Assembly: GCF_001507665.1 (NCBI RefSeq)
Contig: NZ_CP013910.1
Span: 2,789,501 to 2,853,500 of the forward strand
DNA from: Deinococcus actinosclerus
GTDB lineage: Bacteria; Deinococcota; Deinococci; Deinococcales; Deinococcaceae
Direction of reading: 5' to 3'
Length of the DNA: 64,000 nt
Of this stretch, positions 1-9,854 are shown piece by piece. The notes below the pieces were generated by a model. It was not told the DNA's origin. It ran no database searches and was given only the letters and a program-made list of their open reading frames with translations. The position numbers were made by a program, and so were the translations under genes. Each line of letters begins with the position of its first letter. The first letter of the stretch is position 1.

Positions 1-1240
1 GCCCATCCCGCTGCCGGGCGTGCAGGACTACGACACCTTCGTGCAGGAGAGCGAGCCCCTGACCCGCTACCCCGACCTGGACGAGCGGGACGCGGCCGCC
101 ATGTGCTACACGAGCGGCACCACCGGCAACCCCAAGGGGGTCGTGTACACGCACCGCTCGACGGTGTTGCACTCGCTGGCCAGCGCGCCCAAGGACGCCC
201 TAAACGTCGGCGAGGCCGACAGTGTCCTGCCCATCGTGCCGATGTTCCACGTGAACGCCTGGGGGCTGCCGTACACCTGCGCCATGTACGGCGCCAAGCA
301 GGTGTACGCCGGGGTGTTCGCGGACGGCCGCAGCGTCGCCACGCTCCTTCAGGACGAGGCGGTGACGATCACGGCGGGCGTGCCCACCATCTGGATGGGC
401 CTGCTGGCCGAACTCGACCGCGCCGCACAGGCCGGAGAGCCGTACCGGCTCGGCGGCCTGGAGCGCCTGATCGTGGGCGGCAGCGCCGCGCCCGAGGCGA
501 TGATCCGCGCCTTCCAGACCCGCCACAATCTGGCGCTGCTGCAGGCCTGGGGCATGACCGAGACGCACCCGCTGGGCACCGCCAGCGGCGTCCCGCACGG
601 CGTGGACCCCGCCAGCGACGAGGGGTTCACCCTGCGCGCCAAGCAGGGCCGCACCGTGCCGCTGATCGAACTGGACGTCCTGGACGACCAGGGCCAGCGC
701 CTTCCGCACGACGGGAAGACCATGGGCCGCCTGATCATCCGTGGGCCATGGGTGGCCAGCAGCTACTTCAAGGGCGAGGGTCAGAGCAACTTCTTCGACC
801 TGGACGGCCAGCAGTGGTTCGACACGGGCGACATCGCCACGCTGGACGACCGCGGGTACATGCACATTCAGGACCGCGCCAAGGACCTCATCAAGAGCGG
901 CGGCGAGTGGATCAGCTCGGTGGACCTGGAAAACGCGATCATGGCCCACCCGGCCGTGAACCTGTGCGCCGTGATCGCCATGGACGACCCCAAGTGGGAC
1001 GAGCGGCCCCTGGCCGTCGTGACGCCCAAGCCCGGCCAGAGCGTCACGCACGACGAACTGATCAGCTTCATCGCGCCGCGCTTCGCGAAGTGGTGGCTGC
1101 CCGACGCGACCGTCCTGACCGACAGCATCCCCATCGGCGCGACCGGCAAGATCCTCAAGCGTGAACTGCGCGACCAGTACCGGGGCTACAGCAGCACCCA
1201 GGGCCTCGTGACGCCCGCCGCACCCGACCGGAGCGAATAA
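1..1240 (+). CDS. Acyl-CoA synthetase (AMP-forming ligase), 5' end missing
   Basis: The gene enters from the left edge, open from base 2, and ends at TAA 1238-1240, leaving about 412 C-terminal residues. It activates a fatty acid to acyl-AMP and then acyl-CoA. Visible motifs are the phosphate loop YTSGTTGNPKG near 108-140, the WGMTET adenine-binding motif near 550, the TGD hinge aspartate, the fatty-acyl-CoA synthetase stretch around KDLIKSGGEWIS near 885-915, and the C-terminal catalytic lysine in TGKILK near 1143. The intact SGGEW stretch favours a medium- or long-chain fatty acid ligase over acetyl-CoA synthetase. Chain length cannot be set from sequence. A hairpin follows the stop. Confidence 0.9.
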   Translation, partial: PIPLPGVQDYDTFVQESEPLTRYPDLDERDAAAMCYTSGTTGNPKGVVYTHRSTVLHSLASAPKDALNVGEADSVLPIVPMFHVNAWGLPYTCAMYGAKQVYAGVFADGRSVATLLQDEAVTITAGVPTIWMGLLAELDRAAQAGEPYRLGGLERLIVGGSAAPEAMIRAFQTRHNLALLQAWGMTETHPLGTASGVPHGVDPASDEGFTLRAKQGRTVPLIELDVLDDQGQRLPHDGKTMGRLIIRGPWVASSYFKGEGQSNFFDLDGQQWFDTGDIATLDDRGYMHIQDRAKDLIKSGGEWISSVDLENAIMAHPAVNLCAVIAMDDPKWDERPLAVVTPKPGQSVTHDELISFIAPRFAKWWLPDATVLTDSIPIGATGKILKRELRDQYRGYSSTQGLVTPAAPDRSE

Positions 1241-1250
1241 GTAGGGAGTG

Positions 1251-1289
1251 GGAAGTGGGCTGGCGTGCCGGGCACGTCGGCCCGCTTCC
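1251..1289 (+). terminator. Hairpin after acyl-CoA synthetase
   Basis: GGAAGTGGGC (1251-1260) pairs with GCCCGCTTCC (1280-1289) with one mismatch. A second perfect hairpin, CGTGCC-G-GGCACG, lies inside it at 1264-1276. A short T-rich stretch (TTTGTT) follows. The placement fits a terminator for the ligase gene. Confidence 0.5.
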
Positions 1290-1388
1290 TTTGTTGTGCG
1301 AGTCAGGGGCGCCGCGTCACCTCCATCGCGTCCGAATCCACTGCTCACGACCCACTGCCCTCAACCCCCTCGCCGTACACTTGCGGGC

Positions 1389-2393
1389 ATGGCTGTTTCG
1401 GTGGATGGGCAGTGGGTGACGTTCTCGCCTCCGGCGGGCGCCGTGGGGTTGATCGGGGACGTGACGGACTGGCGCAAGCGTGAGCCGATCCCGGTGATGG
1501 ACGGCGCGCCGCTGCGCCTGAGGTTGCCGCGGGGGGCGTGGGTGGAGTACGCGTGGGTGGACGCGGCGGGTGAGGCGTTCGCGGACCCGGACAACGCGCA
1601 GCGGTCCCTGAATCCGTGGTGGCCGTACCCGCGCGCGGCGGTGGTGGGCGAGTACGCCCGGCACCCGCTGTGGCAGGCGCCGGACGCGACCCGGAAGGGC
1701 ACGGCGCACCGCCTGACCTGGGAGGGGCAGGTGTTCCCGGGGACGCGGCGGGTGATCGTGTACACCCCGCACGGGTACGCGGGCGGGCCGCTGCCGGTGT
1801 ACTACGTGCAGGACGGCGTGGCGTTCTACCGCACCGGGAAGCTGGGGGACGTGATGGACCGCGCCGTAGAGGCCGGGCTGGCGCCGGGCGCCGCGCTGGT
1901 GTTCGTGGAGCCGGGGGACCGGAACGAGGAGTACTACCTGAACCCCCGCTACCTGGAGTTCCTGACGACCGAGGTCATGCCACGCGTGGAGGGCGAACTG
2001 GTCACGGCGTCCGTGCGGGGGCTGTGGGGCGCGAGCCTGGGCGGATTGATCAGTCTGTTCCTGGGCGCGCGACACCCGGAGCTGTTCAGCCGCGTGGCCG
2101 CGCACAGCGGGGCGTTCATCGCGCGGCCCGGCGCGACCCGGGACGGCGTGATCGACACGACCACGGCCGGGGAGTGGCTGCTGGACGAAGTGCGCGCGAA
2201 TCCGCCCACGCACCTCACGACCAGCCTGGATACCGGGACGCTGGAGTGGCTGACCGGCCCGAACCGCCGCATGGCGGGCCTGTTCGCGGACCTGGGCCTG
2301 GAGTACCAGTACCGCGAGTATCCCAGCGGGCACAACTGGGTGACGTGGCGCGAGGCGCTGCCCGAGGCGTTCCTGTACCTCCAGGGCGGGTGA
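1389..2393 (+). CDS. Esterase of the enterochelin-esterase-like alpha/beta hydrolase family
   Basis: 334 residues. The first ~95 residues resemble an immunoglobulin-like carbohydrate/early-set domain (FSPPAGAVGLIGDVTDW...), followed by an esterase domain with the nucleophile elbow GASLGG and a late histidine in PSGHNW. This order is typical of Fes/enterochelin-esterase-type and related acyl-ester hydrolases. No signal peptide is seen, so a cytoplasmic role is likely. The ATG at 1389 is chosen because a TACACT -10 box (1376-1381) lies exactly 7 bases upstream, a leaderless arrangement, and because the N-terminal domain begins there. An upstream in-frame start at 1248 would add non-conserved residues. 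The substrate is unknown. Confidence 0.8.
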   Translation: MAVSVDGQWVTFSPPAGAVGLIGDVTDWRKREPIPVMDGAPLRLRLPRGAWVEYAWVDAAGEAFADPDNAQRSLNPWWPYPRAAVVGEYARHPLWQAPDATRKGTAHRLTWEGQVFPGTRRVIVYTPHGYAGGPLPVYYVQDGVAFYRTGKLGDVMDRAVEAGLAPGAALVFVEPGDRNEEYYLNPRYLEFLTTEVMPRVEGELVTASVRGLWGASLGGLISLFLGARHPELFSRVAAHSGAFIARPGATRDGVIDTTTAGEWLLDEVRANPPTHLTTSLDTGTLEWLTGPNRRMAGLFADLGLEYQYREYPSGHNWVTWREALPEAFLYLQGG

Positions 2394-2406
2394 GGGAAAA
2401 CAGGAG

Positions 2407-2437
2407 CTGGAGGATGGATGCAGAGTCCATCCTCCAG
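2407..2437. terminator. Bidirectional hairpin between esterase and terC
   Basis: CTGGAGGATGGA (2407-2418) and TCCATCCTCCAG (2426-2437) form a perfect 12-bp stem with a 7-base loop. It sits between two convergent genes and has no strong T tract. Confidence 0.6.
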
Positions 2438-2456
2438 CCCTGCTGTGCGGTCTGCG

Positions 2457-3467
2457 TCAGTCGGCGGCCTGGGCCGCGGTGCGGGTGCGCCACAGGCTGA
2501 CGAGCACGCCGCCCGCGAGGATCGCCAGGGTCACGCCCAGGCTGACGGCCGGGTCGAGCTTGCCGTAGAACTGGCTGTAGAAGATCTTGCCGCCGATGAA
2601 CACCAGCACCAGCGCCAGCGCGGGCTTCAGGGCGCTGAAGCGGTGAATCAGGGCGTCCAGCGCGAAGTACAGGGCGCGCAGGCCCAGGATGGCGAAGATA
2701 TTGCTGGTGTACACGATGAACGGGTCCTGCGTGATCGCGAAGATCGCGGGGATGCTGTCCACCGCGAACACCAGATCCGCGAACTCGACCATCAGCAGGG
2801 CCAGCAGCAGCGGCGTGGCGTGTACCCGGACGCGGCCCTGCGCGTCGGGCTGGCGGGTCAGGAACTTCTGCCCGTCCAGGCGCGGGCTGATGGGCATGAC
2901 GCGCCGCAGGGCCCGCACGACCGGGTGACGCTCTAGGTCGGGCGCCTGGTCGTGCCCGCCCTTCGTGAACAGCAGTTTCACCCCGGTCAGGAGCAGGAAC
3001 GCGCCGAAGATCCACATGATCCAGTCGAACTGCGTGACGAGCGCCGCGCCCAGGCCGATCATGATGCCGCGCAGGACGATGACGCCCAGGATGCCCCAGA
3101 ACAGCACGCGGTGCTGGAGGTGGCGGGGGATGGCCAGCGCGCCGAAGATGACGCTGATCACGAACACGTTGTCGAGCGCCAGGGCCTTCTCGACGGCGAA
3201 GCCGGTCAGGTACGCCATGCCGCTCTCGGCGCCGAGGGTGAACCAGATCCACCCTCCGAAGATCAGGGCCAGGGCGATGTAGAAGCCGCTCAGTTTCAGG
3301 CTGCTGGCCACGCTGATGGTCTGCTCCTCGCCCTGCGCGGCGGCGCGGCGGGCACGGCGGCGGGTCAGGACGCCCAAGTCGAAGGCCAGCAGCGCGGCCA
3401 CGACGGTCAGGAACATCAGCCACATCCAGGCGGGCGTACCGAGCCAGGGGGTCATCAGGATCTCCAC
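2457..3467 (-). CDS. terC: TerC family integral membrane protein
   Basis: 336 residues with about eight predicted membrane helices. It shows the acidic intramembrane motifs of the TerC/Alx family: EKALALDNVFV near residue 90 and FADLVFAVDSIPAIFAI near residue 225. TerC proteins are linked to tellurite resistance, and the Alx/MeeF/TerC group to Mn2+ export and metallation of exoenzymes. The Mn2+-type riboswitch 74 bases upstream strongly favours a manganese role here. The start MEILMTPW directly precedes the first helix. Manganese homeostasis matters for Deinococcus oxidative resistance (established knowledge). That this protein exports Mn2+ is inference. Confidence 0.9.
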   Translation of the reverse strand: MEILMTPWLGTPAWMWLMFLTVVAALLAFDLGVLTRRRARRAAAQGEEQTISVASSLKLSGFYIALALIFGGWIWFTLGAESGMAYLTGFAVEKALALDNVFVISVIFGALAIPRHLQHRVLFWGILGVIVLRGIMIGLGAALVTQFDWIMWIFGAFLLLTGVKLLFTKGGHDQAPDLERHPVVRALRRVMPISPRLDGQKFLTRQPDAQGRVRVHATPLLLALLMVEFADLVFAVDSIPAIFAITQDPFIVYTSNIFAILGLRALYFALDALIHRFSALKPALALVLVFIGGKIFYSQFYGKLDPAVSLGVTLAILAGGVLVSLWRTRTAAQAAD

Positions 3468-3540
3468 GGGGAACCTCCGGGGGCCACCCGTGCGGCGCGG
3501 CTCAATGCATGAAGACCGGCAGCGCGCACGTGGTGGCGAC

Positions 3541-3637
3541 TGCCGGGTCTGGCCCTTTGCTGCTCCTGACCGGGTTCCCTTTGGGTTCCGGACTGACGAT
3601 CAGGTGCTCCCTGTGCGGGCGGCGTACTCCCCCGGTA
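3541..3637 (-). promoter_or_regulatory. yybP-ykoY (Mn2+) riboswitch upstream of terC
   Basis: Read on the minus strand, the element opens with P1 strand CCGGG followed by GGAGTA (3635-3625), the conserved L1 element of yybP-ykoY RNAs. It closes with CCAGA followed by P1 strand CCCGG (3552-3543). This matches the family layout P1-GGAGUA ... CAAGA-P1' known from the Lactococcus structure. Internal stems lie between, including the GGAACCC/GGGAACCC area. The start codon of terC is 74 bases downstream. The class binds Mn2+ and commonly precedes terC/alx genes. Confidence 0.85.
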
Positions 3638-3769
3638 TGACGATCAAGATGCCGCAGCCTCCCTCACAGGCTGATGAGGGCAGTGTCAGGGGACATTCAT
3701 GATTCAGGCAAGACGGTGCCGGGCCCGCCTCCACGACTGGCGCAGAGACAGGCCCGGGACCTGAGAGGG
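3638..3769. other. Intergenic stretch between terC leader and response regulator
   Basis: No ORF with coding character is seen. It should hold the terC promoter, but no convincing -35/-10 pair could be picked. A weak 7-bp stem, CCGGGCC (3719-3725) with GGCCCGG (3751-3757), may terminate the response regulator transcript, but it has no T tract. Confidence 0.35.
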
Positions 3770-4438
<669 letters not shown>

Positions 4439-4606
4439 GTGACTGTCTCGTCTCCTCAGCCCCGGTGGGCGGGGCGCTCGGGGCTCCCGGGGCGGGGGCC
4501 TTGCGCGGCGCGGGGGCCAAAGTGCGCCTCTGTACTTGCGGCCCATCGTAGGGTGCGCGGTGTCCAGTTGGGCAAATGCCGCTGTTTATGGTTCATTAAC
4601 AGCCCG

Positions 4607-4909
<303 letters not shown>

Positions 4910-4996
4910 GCGCGCAGGGTCGTGCATGCTGCACGTGGCGCGCAACCGTGCGCTGCATCCGCCGCCCCCGCACGCGCGCCCCCTAGAATGGCGCGC

Positions 4997-5941
4997 ATGA
5001 CGGGCCTGAACGCAGACGATCACGACTTCACGGACTTCGAGGACGAGGGCGGCGTTCACTTCGAGCACCTGAACGGCGCCGACCTGCATTTCGAGGTGCA
5101 GGGCGACCCCACCTCCGAGCCGCCGGTCGTGTTCCTGCACGGCGGTCCCGGCTACAACAGCTACTCCTTCCAGGCGCTGTTCGGCGAGCGGATCGAGCGC
5201 CCGGTCGTGTACCTCGACCAGCGCGGCTCCGGGCGCAGCGGCGCGCTGGAGGACACCGAGCAGGGCGCTGACACCCTGGACCTCGACACCCTGGTGGGCG
5301 ACGTGGAGGCCCTGCGGGACTTTCTGGGCGCCGAACAGATCGTCCCCATGGGCCACGGCTTCGGCGCGCTGGTCGCGCTGGAATACGCCCGCCGCTACCC
5401 GACCCGCACCGCGCGCGTGATCGCCGTGAACCCCTGGGTGCACTTCCCGGACCTGGCCCGCACGCTGCTGGAGGAAGCCAGCGCCCGGCGCGGCGTGGCC
5501 TTCACCGACCCCGCCGACGACCTGCGCGCCGCCACGCCCGACGGGGAGTACCCGGCAGTGGGCGGCGCGCGCATCGAGGCGGCGTTCGCGCTGCTGAACG
5601 CGCGCGACCTGCTCAACGCCCTGCAGTTCCGGGATCAGGCCAGCCGTATGCGCCTGGAATTCGCCGACGCCGAGGGGCAGCTGATCGGTGGGGGCGAGGT
5701 GCAGGAGGCGCTCGTGAACCAGGGCCTGTGGGAGTTCGAGTACCCGCAGTTCCTGACCGAACTGCGCCGCCCGGTGTTCGTGATCACCGGCGCGCACGAC
5801 CGCACCAGCTACCCCGAGCAGGTGCAGTGGGTAGCGGACCTGGCCGACGCGGACGTGACGGTGCTGGACGCCGGGCACTACCCCTGGCTGGACGACGAGG
5901 ACGCGTTCGCCGAGGCGTTCGAGGACGCCCTGACCCGCTGA
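4997..5941 (+). CDS. Alpha/beta hydrolase-fold protein (proline iminopeptidase-like) without nucleophile Ser
   Basis: 314 residues. The fold markers are clear: the oxyanion motif VFLHGGPGYNSYSF near residue 45, DQRGSGRS near 75, the acid in TGAHDRTSYPEQ near 260 and the histidine in VLDAGHYPWLDD near 290. The nucleophile elbow, normally G-x-S-x-G, reads G-H-G-F-G (GGC codon, about 5350-5370), so the catalytic serine is replaced by glycine. The rest is intact and full length, which argues against decay. It may be a non-catalytic binding protein. The ATG at 4997 has TAGAAT 7 bases upstream (4984-4989), so it is leaderless. Confidence 0.8.
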   Translation: MTGLNADDHDFTDFEDEGGVHFEHLNGADLHFEVQGDPTSEPPVVFLHGGPGYNSYSFQALFGERIERPVVYLDQRGSGRSGALEDTEQGADTLDLDTLVGDVEALRDFLGAEQIVPMGHGFGALVALEYARRYPTRTARVIAVNPWVHFPDLARTLLEEASARRGVAFTDPADDLRAATPDGEYPAVGGARIEAAFALLNARDLLNALQFRDQASRMRLEFADAEGQLIGGGEVQEALVNQGLWEFEYPQFLTELRRPVFVITGAHDRTSYPEQVQWVADLADADVTVLDAGHYPWLDDEDAFAEAFEDALTR

Positions 5942-5992
5942 TGCCGGGTCGCGCCGTCCTCACCTCGTCCACCGTCCTCATGGGACGCCCCG

Positions 5993-5998
5993 TATACT
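5993..5998 (+). promoter_or_regulatory. -10 box (TATACT) for sugar nucleotidyltransferase
   Basis: TATACT with a preceding G/C-rich stretch lies 60 bases before the GTG at 6059. It implies a leader of about 55 bases. No good -35 hexamer was found. Confidence 0.45.
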
Positions 5999-6058
5999 CC
6001 CCGCACCTCCCATGACGCCCGCTCCCTGTCTTCCCTCCCTGCCCGCCGCGGGGCGCCC

Positions 6059-7096
6059 GTGAAAGGCCTGATCCTGGCCGCCGGACGCGGCAGCCGCCTG
6101 CTGCCGATCAGCGCCACGCGCCCCAAGCACGCCGTGCCGGTCGCGGGCGTGCCGATCATCGCGCGGGGCGTGCAGGCCCTGCGCGACGCAGGCGTGCAGG
6201 ACATCGGGATCGTGACCAGCCCGTCGAGCGAGCAGGACCTGCGCGACGCCACGCAGCACAGCGGGCACCTGACCTTCATCCGCCAGTACGATCCGCTCGG
6301 CACCGGACACGCCGTCCTGACCGCCCGGCACTTCCTGGAGGGCAGCCCCACCCTGCTGTACCTGGGCGACAACCTCTTCGAGGATTCGCTGTCACCCATG
6401 ATCGGCGCCCTGCGGTACGGGGACGCCGCGATCGGCGTGAAGGAGGTGCCCAACCCGCAGGCCTACGGGGTGGCGGTCGTGAAGGCGGGGCGCCTGCTGC
6501 GCCTCGTGGAGAAGCCGCGCACGCCCGAGAGCAACCTCGCCTCGTGCGGGGTGTTCAGCTTCAAGCCGGGCCTGATCGACCTGCTCGAAGACCTGCCGCA
6601 CAGCACCCGCGGGGAGATCGAGTTCCCGCAGGCCCTCACGGCGCTGCTCGCGCAGGGCGGGCAGGTGCGCGCCGTGGAATTCCAGGGCTTCTGGAGCGAC
6701 GCGGGCGCGCCGGACGACCTGCTGAGCGCGAACACCCACTACCTGCGAGGGCTGAGCCCGCGCGTGGAGGGCCGGGTGGAGCGCAGCGCCCTCCAGGGCC
6801 CGGTGGTGATCGAGGCGGGGGCACTGGTCGAGGACAGCGTCATCCAGGGCCCGGTGTGGATCGGCCCGCACGCCGTGGTGCGCGGCGCGACCCTGGGCCC
6901 CTTCGTGAGTGTCGGCGCGCACGCCCGCGTGGACAGCGCCCAGGTGAGCGGCGCCCTGATCGACGAGTTCGCGCGCGTCCTGCACCCCACCCGCCCCATC
7001 CACCGCAGCCTGATCGGCCGCCACGCCCTGGTGACCGCGCCCAGCGACACGGGCCTGCAGATGGTGATCGGCGACCGCAGCGTCATGCGGATGTGA
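6059..7096 (+). CDS. Sugar-phosphate nucleotidyltransferase (glucose-1-phosphate thymidylyltransferase, long form)
   Basis: 345 residues. The N-terminal nucleotidyltransferase domain (1-235) starts with the signature LILAAGRGSRLLPISATRPK and has YLGDNLFED and EKPRTPESN. The C-terminal part (240-345) has hexapeptide-like repeats (left-handed beta-helix) such as GPVVIEAGALVEDSVI. This two-domain layout matches long RmlA-type enzymes that make dTDP- or UDP-glucose for polysaccharide or glycoprotein synthesis. The GTG at 6059 directly precedes the signature loop. The nucleotide preference cannot be read from the sequence, and GlmU-like bifunctionality is possible. Confidence 0.85.
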   Translation: MKGLILAAGRGSRLLPISATRPKHAVPVAGVPIIARGVQALRDAGVQDIGIVTSPSSEQDLRDATQHSGHLTFIRQYDPLGTGHAVLTARHFLEGSPTLLYLGDNLFEDSLSPMIGALRYGDAAIGVKEVPNPQAYGVAVVKAGRLLRLVEKPRTPESNLASCGVFSFKPGLIDLLEDLPHSTRGEIEFPQALTALLAQGGQVRAVEFQGFWSDAGAPDDLLSANTHYLRGLSPRVEGRVERSALQGPVVIEAGALVEDSVIQGPVWIGPHAVVRGATLGPFVSVGAHARVDSAQVSGALIDEFARVLHPTRPIHRSLIGRHALVTAPSDTGLQMVIGDRSVMRM

Positions 7097-7179
7097 CCCC
7101 GGGCGCCGGGCCGCTGAGCGCACGGACCTTGAGCGTCCGCACACCCGGGGCCGCGCGGCCCGGGCGTACGCTGGACGGT

Positions 7180-7377
7180 ATGACACAGCCTGACCGCACG
7201 GCCCACACGCCCGCCGGCTCCACGCCAGCCGCCGAGCCGGCGGGCGAGGTGCTCATCAGCGGCCTGGACACCGGCCCCCGGGTGACCGAGCGGGAGAACC
7301 TCTCCCCCACCGACGCCCAGGCCCGCTTCCGCCCGCAGGATCACCCGGCGCAGGAACCCACCGACGAAGACGGCTGA
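7180..7377 (+). CDS. Small hypothetical protein, 65 aa
   Basis: A short, hydrophilic, Pro/Thr/Glu-rich protein, probably mostly disordered, with a central segment GEVLISGLDTGPRVTERENL. The start is supported by TACGCT (7167-7172) exactly 7 bases before the ATG, the leaderless spacing used across this window. It lies between the nucleotidyltransferase and yebC on the same strand. Family not recognised. Confidence 0.6.
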   Translation: MTQPDRTAHTPAGSTPAAEPAGEVLISGLDTGPRVTERENLSPTDAQARFRPQDHPAQEPTDEDG

Positions 7378-7393
7378 CCGCGCCCCCCTGCGC

Positions 7394-7399
7394 TAGAAT
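7394..7399 (+). promoter_or_regulatory. -10 box (TAGAAT) for yebC
   Basis: TAGAAT lies 62 bases before the yebC start, whose own ribosome binding site AAGGAGA is at 7447-7453. Unlike many neighbours, yebC is therefore transcribed with a leader. Confidence 0.5.
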
Positions 7400-7461
7400 G
7401 ATCCCTGCACGCGCCCCCGACTTACCGAGTGGGCGCAGTTTCACGCAAGGAGACTTTGAAC

Positions 7462-8190
<729 letters not shown>

Positions 8191-8202
8191 AGGTCGACAG
8201 TT

Positions 8203-8252
8203 GAAAGTTGATGGTTGATGGAGGACACACCCTCTATCAACCATCAACTTTC
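8203..8252. repeat. Inverted repeat, 22-bp arms, between convergent genes
   Basis: GAAAGTTGATGGTTGATGGAGG (8203-8224) and its complement (8231-8252) match at every position but one, which is a G-T pair. The loop is ACACAC. The arms are themselves built of GTTGATGG-like words. It may act as a two-way terminator. The low GC compared with the surroundings suggests an inserted repeat element. Confidence 0.7.
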
Positions 8253-8257
8253 GACCA

Positions 8258-9766
8258 TCAACCCTCCAGCACCAGGGCCTGGGCGTTGCCGCCGAGGCGG
8301 TCCCAGAGGGTGAAGGCGGCGCGGGCGCCGGGGCGGATGATGCCCTCGTCATCCCAGCCGGCGGCCAGGGCGGGGCCGCGCGTGTGGGCCCACAGGACGT
8401 CGTGTTCGGTCAGGGCCTCACCGGGCGCCAGGCGCTGTCCGCTGTCGTCCACGCGGGTGATCGCGGCGGCGAAGTTCGCGCGGTACTCGGGCGGGGCGAC
8501 CGGGGCGTCGCTCCCGAACGCGAGGACCGCTCCGGCGTCCCGCAGGGACCGGAAGGCGTAACTGAGGCCCTCCAGATGCGGCATGAGGTCGCGGATCATG
8601 GGGCCGTCCGCCTGGAGGTGGATGGGTTGCACGCTGGCGGTCAGGCCCCGGAAGCGCGGGAGGTCCTCGGCGCGCAGGTGCTGGGCATGCTCGATCCGCA
8701 GTCGGATGCCGCGCGCCTCGGCGTGGGGGCGCAGGCGGTCGTAGGCGTTCAGGACCTCGGTGTTCGCGCGGTCCCCGATGGCGTGCGTGACCGGCGTCAG
8801 GCCCAGCTCGATCGCCTCGCGGCCCAGCGCCGCGATGAGGTCCGGCGGATCCAGCGGCATCCCCGTGCCGGAGCCGTCCGCGAAGCCGGGCGCGTGCAGC
8901 CACGCGGTGCGGCTGCCGAGCGCGCCGTCCGCGAAGAACTTCACCCCACCCCACTGGAACAGGCCGCCGGGCGTGCGGGCCAGCCCCAGCGCCTGCGCGT
9001 GCCCCAGCCGGTCGTGCGGCAGGCACGCCCACACCCGCAGCGGCAGTTCGCCCTGCTGCGCGAGGGTCTGGATGGCGCGGGGCGCCTCGGGCGACTCGAA
9101 GGCCATGGTGTGCGCACTCACGTACCCCCGCGCCGCCAGGTCGTCTGCGCCCGCCCGCGCCGCCGCGAGGTACTCCGCCCCGGTCGGTTCCGGAATCACG
9201 CGCGCCACGAGATCCGACGCGTGCTCCAGCAGGCAGCCCAGGGGCCGCACGATCCGCCCGCCCTCCGGGTCCGGCGTGCCCTCGTGAATCCCGGCCAGCC
9301 GCAGCGCGGCGCTGTTCGCCCAGCTCAGGTGCAGGTCCCGCGAGTACAGCAGCACCGGGTGGTGCGGGCTCACCTCGTCCAGCAGGGCCGCCGTCGGGTA
9401 CCCGTTCAGCCCCAGCTCCGAGAGCAGGAACCCCCCACCGCGAATCCAGGTGCCGGGCGGCGTGTTCATCACCTGCTGCGCCACGCGCGCCTGCACCTCC
9501 GCCACACTCCGCGCGCCGTGCAGGCCCACCTGCGACAGCGAGAAGCCGTACGTCACGAGGTGAATGTGCGCCTCCGCCAGCCCCGGCGTGAGGAGCAGAT
9601 CCCGGTGGTCCAGCACCCGCGCGCCCGGCGCGAGCGCCGCCACGTCCTCGCGCGAGCCTGCGGCCAGCACGCGCCCGCCCCCCACCAGCACCGCACCCGC
9701 CTCGGGCCGCGCGTCATCCAGCGTCACCACGCGCGCCAGCACCACTGTCAGTTCCTGAGTTCCCAT
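8258..9766 (-). CDS. Amidohydrolase (YtcJ-like metal-dependent hydrolase)
   Basis: 502 residues. Metal-binding motifs of the amidohydrolase superfamily are in order: H-x-H in [13 protein letters not shown] near residue 65, the histidine in [10 protein letters not shown] near 320, EHAQHL near 355, and the Asp in FGSDAP near 430. The N- and C-terminal strands form the usual beta-sandwich. YtcJ-type enzymes hydrolyse amide or ester bonds of small substrates; the substrate here is unknown. On the minus strand TAGGCT lies 8 bases before the ATG, supporting a leaderless start. It is divergent from the SARP-like regulator. Confidence 0.85.
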   Translation of the reverse strand: MGTQELTVVLARVVTLDDARPEAGAVLVGGGRVLAAGSREDVAALAPGARVLDHRDLLLTPGLAEAHIHLVTYGFSLSQVGLHGARSVAEVQARVAQQVMNTPPGTWIRGGGFLLSELGLNGYPTAALLDEVSPHHPVLLYSRDLHLSWANSAALRLAGIHEGTPDPEGGRIVRPLGCLLEHASDLVARVIPEPTGAEYLAAARAGADDLAARGYVSAHTMAFESPEAPRAIQTLAQQGELPLRVWACLPHDRLGHAQALGLARTPGGLFQWGGVKFFADGALGSRTAWLHAPGFADGSGTGMPLDPPDLIAALGREAIELGLTPVTHAIGDRANTEVLNAYDRLRPHAEARGIRLRIEHAQHLRAEDLPRFRGLTASVQPIHLQADGPMIRDLMPHLEGLSYAFRSLRDAGAVLAFGSDAPVAPPEYRANFAAAITRVDDSGQRLAPGEALTEHDVLWAHTRGPALAAGWDDEGIIRPGARAAFTLWDRLGGNAQALVLEG

Positions 9767-9854
9767 GCCCGCCCAGCCTACGCCACCCACCCGGGCGGGG
9801 GACACAATCCGGAACCCACGCCCGGGGCGCACACGCGCCTGTTAGACTCTGCGC

